Source: Geobacillus stearothermophilus ATCC 12980 (GTDB lineage: Bacteria > Bacillota > Bacilli > Bacillales > Anoxybacillaceae). From it: a DNA stretch of 64,000 nt. Positions 57,920 to 64,000 of the stretch are shown piece by piece (within the stretch, counting starts at the first letter, position 1; the number at the start of each line of letters is the position of its first letter). Under the pieces are notes generated by a model that was not told the DNA's origin, searched no databases, and was given only the letters and a program-made list of their open reading frames with translations. Made by a program: the position numbers and the translations under genes. Location: contig NZ_CP128494.1 in NCBI RefSeq assembly GCF_030369615.1, positions 2,767,742 to 2,831,741 of the forward strand, given 5' to 3'.

Positions 57920-59809
57920 TTATTCATTCGACACGCGCGCGATTCTTCCTTGTTCCAAATACACTAATAATATCGAAATATCGGCGGGATTGACGCCGGA
58001 AATGCGCGATGCCTGGGCAATTGAGAGCGGCCGCACTTGCTTCAGTTTTTGCCGCGCCTCGGTCGCCAGCCCTTGGATGGCGTCGTAATCGATATCTTCC
58101 GGGATTTTTTTGTTTTCCATTTTTTTGAGCCGCTCGACTTCCTGCAGCGATTTTTGGATGTAGCCTTCGTACTTGATTTGAATTTCGACTTGCTCGGCCA
58201 CTTCCGGAGCGATGTCCTCGTCCGCCGGCGCCAGTTTTCGAATATGTTCATACGTCATTTCCGGACGCCGGAGCAAATCAGCGGAGCGGATGCCGTCTTT
58301 CAGCTCGCTTCCGCCCGCTTCGCGGATGACTTCCTGCACTTTTGGCGTCGGTTTGATGATCACCGTTTGCAGCCGCTTTTTCTCCCGCTCGATCGCCTCT
58401 TTTTTCGCCAAAAATTTTTGATACCGCTCTTCGGAAATGAGGCCGATCCGATAGCCGAGCTCGGTCAGGCGCAAATCGGCGTTGTCGTGGCGGAGCAACA
58501 ACCGATATTCAGCGCGCGAGGTGAGCAAGCGGTACGGCTCGTTCGTCCCTTTCGTCACCAAGTCGTCGATTAAGACGCCAATATAGGCGTCCGAACGGCT
58601 TAAAATGATCTCCTCGCGGCCGAGCGCACGGTGGGCGGCGTTAATGCCGGCCATAATGCCTTGGCCCGCCGCTTCTTCATAGCCGGACGTACCGTTGATT
58701 TGCCCTGCGGTATACAAGTTTTTCACAAGCTTCGTCTCGAGCGTCGGCCAGAGCTGGGTCGGCACGATCGCATCGTACTCGATCGCATATCCCGCCCGCA
58801 TGAGCTGCGCTTTCTCAAGCCCCGGAATCGTTTCAAGAAGCTTGCGCTGAATATGTTCCGGCAGGCTCGTTGACAGTCCTTGCACGTACACTTCTTCCGT
58901 TTCCCGCCCCTCCGGCTCGAGGAAAATTTGATGGCGCGGCTTGTCATGGAACCGAACGACTTTATCTTCGATCGATGGGCAATAGCGCGGTCCGGTTCCT
59001 TTAATCATGCCGGAGTACATCGGCGACAAATGCAAATTTTCATCGATGATTCGGTGCGTTTCCTCCGTCGTGTACGTCAGCCAGCACGGCAGCTGATCCG
59101 TGATGTATGTTGTCGTCTCGTACGAAAACGCCCGCGGCTCTTCGTCGCCCGGCTGAATTTCCGTTTTGCTGTAATCGATCGTCCGGCTGTTGACGCGCGG
59201 CGGCGTGCCCGTTTTAAAGCGGACGAGCTTAAACCCAAGCTCCTCTAAATGCTCGGACAGCTTGATCGACGGCTGCTGATTGTTCGGTCCGCTCGAATAT
59301 TTAATGTCGCCAATGATAATCTCCCCGCGCAAAAACGTCCCGGTTGTGATGACGACCGCCTTGGCGTAATAATGAGCCCCCGTTTGCGTAACGACGCCTT
59401 TGCAGACGCCGTCTTCCACGATGAGCCGCTCAACTTTGCCCTGCAGCAGCGTCAAGTTTTCCTGCCTTTCAAGCGTCTTCTTCATTTCCCGCTGGTACAG
59501 CACTTTATCAGCCTGGGCCCTCAGCGCGCGCACGGCCGGGCCTTTCCCGGTGTTGAGCATCCGGATTTGAATGTATGTTTTATCGATGTTTCTTCCCATT
59601 TCCCCGCCGAGAGCGTCGATTTCACGCACGACGATCCCTTTCGCTGGGCCGCCGATCGACGGGTTGCACGGCATGAACGCAATCATATCAAGGTTAAGGG
59701 TGATGACGAGCGTTTTCGCCCCGATGCGCGCAGCTGCCAATGCCGCTTCACAGCCAGCATGGCCGGCGCCGACGACGATGACGTCATACGATCCTCCTTG
59801 GTAATCCAT
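57920..59809 (-). CDS. mnmG: tRNA uridine-34 carboxymethylaminomethyl enzyme, FAD subunit
   Basis: The 629-residue FAD protein (GidA) works with MnmE to install the cmnm5 group on the wobble uridine of several tRNAs. Rossmann motif [21 protein letters not shown], the [24 protein letters not shown] block, the FAD-contacting [21 protein letters not shown] and the C-terminal helical domain ending [23 protein letters not shown] precedes ATG 59809. Confidence 0.97.
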   Translation of the reverse strand: MDYQGGSYDVIVVGAGHAGCEAALAAARIGAKTLVITLNLDMIAFMPCNPSIGGPAKGIVVREIDALGGEMGRNIDKTYIQIRMLNTGKGPAVRALRAQADKVLYQREMKKTLERQENLTLLQGKVERLIVEDGVCKGVVTQTGAHYYAKAVVITTGTFLRGEIIIGDIKYSSGPNNQQPSIKLSEHLEELGFKLVRFKTGTPPRVNSRTIDYSKTEIQPGDEEPRAFSYETTTYITDQLPCWLTYTTEETHRIIDENLHLSPMYSGMIKGTGPRYCPSIEDKVVRFHDKPRHQIFLEPEGRETEEVYVQGLSTSLPEHIQRKLLETIPGLEKAQLMRAGYAIEYDAIVPTQLWPTLETKLVKNLYTAGQINGTSGYEEAAGQGIMAGINAAHRALGREEIILSRSDAYIGVLIDDLVTKGTNEPYRLLTSRAEYRLLLRHDNADLRLTELGYRIGLISEERYQKFLAKKEAIEREKKRLQTVIIKPTPKVQEVIREAGGSELKDGIRSADLLRRPEMTYEHIRKLAPADEDIAPEVAEQVEIQIKYEGYIQKSLQEVERLKKMENKKIPEDIDYDAIQGLATEARQKLKQVRPLSIAQASRISGVNPADISILLVYLEQGRIARVSNE

Positions 59810-59826
59810 GCTTGTTTCCTCCTTGC

Positions 59827-61215
59827 TTATTTTCCTAAACAAAATTGAGCAAACAGCTGATCAATCAAACTTTCGTGCACTGTATCACCCACGATTTCGC
59901 CAAGCAGCTCCCACGCCCGGCGCAAATCGATTTGCACAAGATCGACCGGCATGCCGGCGTCAATGCCGGCCAAGGCATCGTCAATCGCCTGTTTCGCCTG
60001 CTCGAGCAAGGCGATATGGCGGGAGTTGGAGACGTATGTTAAATCGCCGGCTTCCAGTTCGCCGCCGAAAAATAAGTCAGCAATCGCCTGTTCCAATTCA
60101 TCAATTCCTTGTTCGCGCAACAACGACGTCGCCACAACCGGACGGCCGGCCGCCAGCTCGTTCACGCGCTCCATGTCAATCTTCTTGGGCAAATCGGTCT
60201 TATTCACAATGACGATGACATCCATCCCTTCCGTCATCGCAAACAGCCGTTCATCTTCTTCTGTCAGCGGTTCGTGGTAGTTTAAAACGAGCAAAATTAA
60301 ATCGGCCCGCTTCAACATTTGCCGGGAGCGCTCGACGCCGATTCGTTCGACAACATCTTCCGTTTCCCGGATACCGGCCGTATCAATCAAGCGGAGCGGC
60401 ACGCCGCGGACGTTGACATACTCCTCAATGACATCGCGCGTCGTCCCCGGGATATCGGTGACGATCGCCCGATTTTCATGGGCGAGCGCATTTAACAGCG
60501 AAGACTTGCCGACGTTCGGCCGTCCGATAATGACCGTGGCCAACCCTTCGCGCAAAATTTTCCCCTGATTGGCGGTCGACAAAAGCTTTTCAATTTGCCG
60601 GCGCACATATTGCGCCTTCTCCTTTAGCAGCCGCGGCGTCATCTCCTCGACATCATCGTATTCGGGATAATCGATGTTCACTTCAACATGCGCCAGCGTC
60701 TCCAAAATCGTCTGCCGCAGCTCGCGGATGAGCTTGGAAAGACGCCCCTCCATTTGCTGCAAGGCGACATTCATGGCCCGGTCCGTTTTCGCTCGAATCA
60801 AGTCAATGACCGCCTCCGCTTGGGACAAGTCAATGCGCCCGTTTAAAAACGCCCGCTTCGTAAACTCGCCCGGCTCGGCAAGCCGCGCTCCGTTGGCGAG
60901 CACTAACTGCAAAACGCGGTTGACGGAAACAAATCCGCCATGGCAGTTAATTTCCACCACGTCCTCGCGTGTAAATGTTTTCGGCGCCCGCATGACCGAC
61001 ACCATCACTTCTTCGACGACCCGGCCGCTTTTCGGGTCGACAATATGCCCGTAATGGATCGTATGCGACGGGACGTCTTTCAGCCGCTTCCCGCTCGGGC
61101 TCCGAAACAGCCGGTCAGTGATCTCCACCGCCTCATCTCCGCTCAGCCGGACGATGGCGATCGCCCCCTCGCCCATCGGCGTTGAAATGGCGGCAATCGT
61201 ATCCAATTGTGTCAC
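59827..61215 (-). CDS. mnmE: tRNA modification GTPase
   Basis: The 462-residue partner of MnmG has an N-terminal tetrahydrofolate-binding domain ([20 protein letters not shown]), a helical domain, an inserted G domain ([28 protein letters not shown]) and the C-terminal catalytic Cys motif FCLGK. Start GTG 61215 has GAGGTG upstream. Begins a new transcript after the jag interval, which contains a DnaA box. Confidence 0.97.
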   Translation of the reverse strand: MTQLDTIAAISTPMGEGAIAIVRLSGDEAVEITDRLFRSPSGKRLKDVPSHTIHYGHIVDPKSGRVVEEVMVSVMRAPKTFTREDVVEINCHGGFVSVNRVLQLVLANGARLAEPGEFTKRAFLNGRIDLSQAEAVIDLIRAKTDRAMNVALQQMEGRLSKLIRELRQTILETLAHVEVNIDYPEYDDVEEMTPRLLKEKAQYVRRQIEKLLSTANQGKILREGLATVIIGRPNVGKSSLLNALAHENRAIVTDIPGTTRDVIEEYVNVRGVPLRLIDTAGIRETEDVVERIGVERSRQMLKRADLILLVLNYHEPLTEEDERLFAMTEGMDVIVIVNKTDLPKKIDMERVNELAAGRPVVATSLLREQGIDELEQAIADLFFGGELEAGDLTYVSNSRHIALLEQAKQAIDDALAGIDAGMPVDLVQIDLRRAWELLGEIVGDTVHESLIDQLFAQFCLGK

Positions 61216-61437
61216 CGCTTTTCACCTCGCTTTTCTCCGTTTCTTCTATATCCACAGCCTTTCTCAGCCGCATGCTCCCTGTGCATAGTTGTTTAGTTCA
61301 ATTTTAACTTATCCACATGTGAATAACAATATGGCACGCTCAGCCCCGCTGTGGAAAAATATATTGCTGGCCCATTTTCGCGCAGCCGCAAGTACACAAG
61401 CGAAAGAGGGCAAAAAAAGAGGCCTCCTCCACATTCG
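61216..61437. other. Intergenic region with DnaA boxes
   Basis: 222 bases with a perfect TTATCCACA at 61310-61318, a one-mismatch ATATCCACA at 61248-61256 and a TGTGGAAAA near 61351, between mnmE and jag. No coding frame. It may be part of the wider origin region. Confidence 0.5.
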
Positions 61438-62094
61438 TTAGAGGGGCGTCCTTTTCGTTGGCGATTTTTTGCTTGTTATCGGGGAAACAACAATAAGGCG
61501 GTGCGGGTCAACTCCAACCGAATAGGTAGAGACATGCTTATGGCCGGCCAACGCAGCATGGATGATTTTGCGTTCATGGGCGGGCAACGGCTCCAGCCTC
61601 ACTTCTTTGCCTGTCCTGACCGCCTGAGCTGCCAGTTTGTGCGCCAGTTCCACAAGCGCCTTTTCCCTTCGTTCACGATAATGCTCCACGTCAACCGCAA
61701 TCGACACATATTCCTCCGCATGGCGATTGGCAACAAGCTGCGCCAAAAACTGGAGAGCATTTAAAGTTTGGCCGTGTTTGCCGATCAACAAACCGACCGG
61801 CCCCCCATGGATGTGGAGCGTCACTTGCTTGCCGCAGCGGACAGCTTCGACGTATGCCTCTTCCGCTCCCATATGCGCAATGACTTGCTGCAAGAAGCGC
61901 ACCGTCTCCTCAACCGGATCCATTTTCAACACCGCTTTGACAACCGCCGGCCGGCCGCCAAACAAGCCAAACCAACCTCTTTTCCCTTCGTCGATCACAA
62001 CAATAACCGCACGCTCTCGAGGCACGCCAAGCTGCGCGAGCGCCAACTGCACCGCCTCTTCGACTGTCCGGGCAGTCGCGGTCACTTCTTTCAC
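61438..62094 (-). CDS. jag: RNA-binding protein Jag (KhpB)
   Basis: The 218-residue SpoIIIJ-associated protein has an N-terminal Jag_N domain ([20 protein letters not shown]), a KH domain with [17 protein letters not shown], and an R3H domain ([14 protein letters not shown]). It binds RNA and affects division and elongation in Gram-positives. Start GTG 62094 overlaps the spoIIIJ stop by 4 bases; AGGAGGAG lies upstream. Confidence 0.95.
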   Translation of the reverse strand: MKEVTATARTVEEAVQLALAQLGVPRERAVIVVIDEGKRGWFGLFGGRPAVVKAVLKMDPVEETVRFLQQVIAHMGAEEAYVEAVRCGKQVTLHIHGGPVGLLIGKHGQTLNALQFLAQLVANRHAEEYVSIAVDVEHYRERREKALVELAHKLAAQAVRTGKEVRLEPLPAHERKIIHAALAGHKHVSTYSVGVDPHRLIVVSPITSKKSPTKRTPL

Positions 62095-62855
62095 TTTTTC
62101 GCTCCTCCTGAATGGGCGGCAATCTCCGGCCCTTTAATGAGATACGTTTGCACAATGGAGAAAATATTTCCGACGACCCAGTAAAGCGACAAAGCAGCTG
62201 GGAAGTTGATCGCGAAAATGACGATCATAATCGGCATCATCCAAAGCATCATCGCCATTTGTGGATTTTGCTGAGCGGAGCCGGCCATCATGATCTTTTG
62301 CTGGATAAACGTCGTCACCCCGGCAATGACCGGCAAAATAAAATACGGATCCTTTTCGCCAAGGTCAAACCATAAAAAATTTTGTTGGGCAATTTCCCTT
62401 GTCCGCATAATCGCGTGGTAAAAACCGATTATAATCGGCATTTGGATTAAAATCGGCAAACAGCCGGCCATCGGATTGACCCCGTGCTTTTGGAACAAGA
62501 GCATCATTTCCTGCTGGAGCTTTTGCTGTGTCTGAGCGTCTTTCGAACTGTACTTTTTACGCAACGCCTCTATTTCCGGCTGAAGCGCTTGCATCGCTTT
62601 GGCATTGCGCGTCTGTTGGATCATCAGCGGCAAAATCAACAAACGGATTAAAATAGTGACGACAATAATCGACAACCCAAAACTTCCGCCGAGCAGCCCG
62701 GCCACATATTTGATCAGCCAGGAGAGCGGATAAACGATATACTCATTCCAAAATCCTTTGCTTTCCGGAGTGATCGGCTGATTGATTTCCGTGCATCCGG
62801 CCAGCATGGCAGCCAATGCACCGATCAAAGCAATGAATAGTATTCGCCTTTTCAC
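62091..62855 (-). CDS. spoIIIJ: Membrane protein insertase YidC1
   Basis: The 254-residue YidC/Oxa1 insertase is a lipoprotein with lipobox LAGC (Cys21) and five membrane helices (starting [20 protein letters not shown]; the Arg in the hydrophilic groove is in ILIRLLILP). It inserts membrane proteins with or without Sec and is needed for sigma-G activation in sporulating Bacillus. GGAGG is 9 bases before GTG 62855. Cotranscribed with jag. Confidence 0.95.
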   Translation of the reverse strand: MKRRILFIALIGALAAMLAGCTEINQPITPESKGFWNEYIVYPLSWLIKYVAGLLGGSFGLSIIVVTILIRLLILPLMIQQTRNAKAMQALQPEIEALRKKYSSKDAQTQQKLQQEMMLLFQKHGVNPMAGCLPILIQMPIIIGFYHAIMRTREIAQQNFLWFDLGEKDPYFILPVIAGVTTFIQQKIMMAGSAQQNPQMAMMLWMMPIMIVIFAINFPAALSLYWVVGNIFSIVQTYLIKGPEIAAHSGGAKK

Positions 62856-62936
62856 CTTCTTTTTCCTCCCACATGTACAAGTTCACTGTATGTATTTTAT
62901 CATCTTTTTCCGCCCTTGTGAGAGCGTTTTTTCAGG

Positions 62937-63296
62937 CTAAATCCGGCGTTCAGCCTCCTTTTTCAGCCCCCCGGCTTTCCGCAGCACATGGATCAAACTT
63001 TTTTTCACTTCCGCGTAGCCCATTTCCGCCGCAGGCTGCCTGGCAATAATGACATAGTCCTTGCCAGGGGCGACCTCTTCTTTCAATTCAAGAAAGCATT
63101 GGCGGACGTATCGTTTGATCCGGTTTCTGACAACCGCTTTGCCAAGCTTTTTGCTGACTGACAGCCCAATGCGAAAATAAGGCTGCTCAGGACGGTCAAG
63201 CGTGTAGACAACAAACTGGCGGTTCGCCACCGAGACGCCCTGCTGAAACACCTCTTGAAATTCCTCGTTTTTTTTGATGCGATATTTTTTTTTCAT
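62937..63296 (-). CDS. rnpA: Ribonuclease P protein component
   Basis: The 119-residue basic protein supports the RNase P RNA in maturing tRNA 5' ends. Family blocks: [40 protein letters not shown] (the RNR motif) and [17 protein letters not shown] 63296 gives an N-terminus like B. subtilis RnpA; only AGGGG stands upstream, and an in-frame ATG seven codons earlier is an alternative. It lies behind the rpmH terminator-like hairpin. Confidence 0.94.
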   Translation of the reverse strand: MKKKYRIKKNEEFQEVFQQGVSVANRQFVVYTLDRPEQPYFRIGLSVSKKLGKAVVRNRIKRYVRQCFLELKEEVAPGKDYVIIARQPAAEMGYAEVKKSLIHVLRKAGGLKKEAERRI

Positions 63297-63344
63297 GCCC
63301 CTAAAACACTCCATTTGCCTAGTTTCCCGCCGCCAAAACATTGA

Positions 63345-63371
63345 GAAAAAAGACCACTGAAGCTTCAGTGG
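63345..63371 (-). terminator. Hairpin/terminator between rpmH and rnpA
   Basis: An 18-base perfect palindrome CCACTGAAGCTTCAGTGG with a U-rich tail on the minus strand, just after the rpmH stop. Probably an attenuator giving far more rpmH than rnpA mRNA. Confidence 0.8.
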
Positions 63372-63375
63372 CCTA

Positions 63376-63510
63376 TTATGCAGACAATACTTTTCTTCCT
63401 TTGCGACGGCGGCGCGCCAATACTTTTCTCCCATTTTTCGTGCTCATGCGCGCGCGGAACCCGTGCACTTTGCTGCGCTTCCGTCTATTTGGTTGATACG
63501 TCCGTTTCAT
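63376..63510 (-). CDS. rpmH: Ribosomal protein L34
   Basis: This 44-residue, very basic protein begins [20 protein letters not shown] and ends [12 protein letters not shown], the invariant L34 pattern. GGGAGGTG precedes ATG 63510. It marks the left boundary of oriC in Bacillus, facing away from dnaA. Confidence 0.98.
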
Positions 63511-63556
63511 CTATGACACCTCCCTGAAGGAATAACTGTTACGGGCAGTCTTTCTC

Positions 63557-63586
63557 ATTATATTGAACAATCTCAGCAAATGTCAA
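63557..63586 (-). promoter_or_regulatory. Sigma-A promoter of rpmH
   Basis: Consensus TTGACA (63581-63586) and TATAAT (63557-63562) on the minus strand, spacer 18. Confidence 0.88.
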
Positions 63587-63599
63587 CCGCCCCTTTCTC

Positions 63600-64000
63600 T
63601 TTTCTTGAGGCGGCCTTGATGTGGATAAATTTTTCTGTCCTCAACCACAATCCACAACATTTATCGACATTTTTTTCACATACGCAACGGTGTGGATAAC
63701 GTTTTTTTCACAACCTGTCCGTTTTGTGGATAATCAAAAAATTCCGTTGCAACAAGCCGTTTTATTTGCTATTATTATTGTGTTTTCACTATGGTCGACA
63801 ATGGATAACTGTGTGGATAAAAAAACATATCCACACTTGTGGATAGGTTGTGGATATGTTTTTTCACATCTTGTTTATAATGTTGTCCACAGTTGGTGGG
63901 TTTTGTCGAAAAGCCGTCTTTTTTCCTTAATATATCTTTTCCACAAACTTATTTTTTTAAACAAATGATTATCCTCTGAATTAAAAGGGAGGGGCAACGG
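63600..64000. other. oriC: Chromosomal replication origin, DnaA-box cluster upstream of dnaA
   Basis: Perfect DnaA boxes (TTATCCACA, either strand) at 63620-63628, 63691-63699, 63725-63733 and 63812-63820, with near-perfect ones at 63827-63835, 63838-63846, 63849-63857, 63883-63891 and 63937-63945, in AT-rich DNA. In Bacillus this region between rpmH and dnaA is the upstream half of the bipartite origin. dnaA itself should begin just beyond the right edge; GGGAGGGG near 63990 may be its ribosome site. A TATAAT at 63876-63881 may belong to its promoter. Confidence 0.93.

Overview
The window is bacterial chromosome from a thermophilic Bacillaceae, almost certainly Geobacillus (G. stearothermophilus / G. 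kaustophilus type). I base this on recognising the ribosomal protein L9, DnaB-type helicase and ArtJ/ArtP sequences, on the GC-rich codon use, and on a gene order at the right-hand end that matches the replication-origin flank of Bacillus subtilis. All identifications come from reading the sequence; no database search was run.

Right part (about 33.7-64 kb): the conserved left flank of oriC, nearly all on the minus strand and so transcribed away from the origin. Reading from the origin it runs: DnaA-box-rich oriC, rpmH, rnpA, spoIIIJ(yidC), jag, mnmE, mnmG, rsmG, noc, soj, spo0J, a DUF554 gene (broken), yyaC (plus strand), an mscS-type channel, yyzM, a decayed yyaE, ychF, rpsF-ssb-rpsR, yybS, gdpP, rplI, dnaC, purA, walR-walK-walH-walI-walJ, htrC, yyzF and rlmH. 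Two perfect parS sites lie inside spo0J and walK. A DnaA-box cluster lies at rlmH/yyzF. A 462-bp tandem pair of strongly folded repeats sits between purA and walR and is not explained by any gene.

Left part (about 1-33.7 kb): a metabolic and accessory region. It holds an incomplete membrane protein, azoR, glyQS behind a T-box, a family 2 glycosyltransferase, the niacin permease niaP with a NiaR-like operator, and a complete sucrose PTS block (EIIA-like protein, antiterminator sacT, RAT/terminator, sacP, sacA). Then come adeR-ald, pdxK, a nitrilase-family hydrolase, putP, the basic amino-acid ABC transporter artJMP, the quinol oxidase operon qoxABCD (qoxB frameshifted), trmH, an ATPase-like protein with nine exact 7-residue repeats, manA and glxK.

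Mobile-element traffic is concentrated here. There is one intact DDE insertion sequence directly upstream of pdxK, a decayed ISLre2-type transposase, several IS200/IS605 (tnpB) remnants including a right-end/omega-RNA-like scar behind trmH, and a pair of about 154-bp MITE-like elements. One MITE abuts a permease scrap; the other abuts the decayed yyaE. Further pseudogenes are a tartrate/malate-type dehydrogenase, a yhfW-like Rieske oxidoreductase, DUF554 and qoxB.

I found no CRISPR array, rRNA, tRNA or prophage. The best candidates for undescribed biology are the folded tandem repeat at 41359-41820, the omega-RNA-like scar at 25826-26055, and the leader hairpins that mask the transposase ribosome-binding sites of two unrelated elements.
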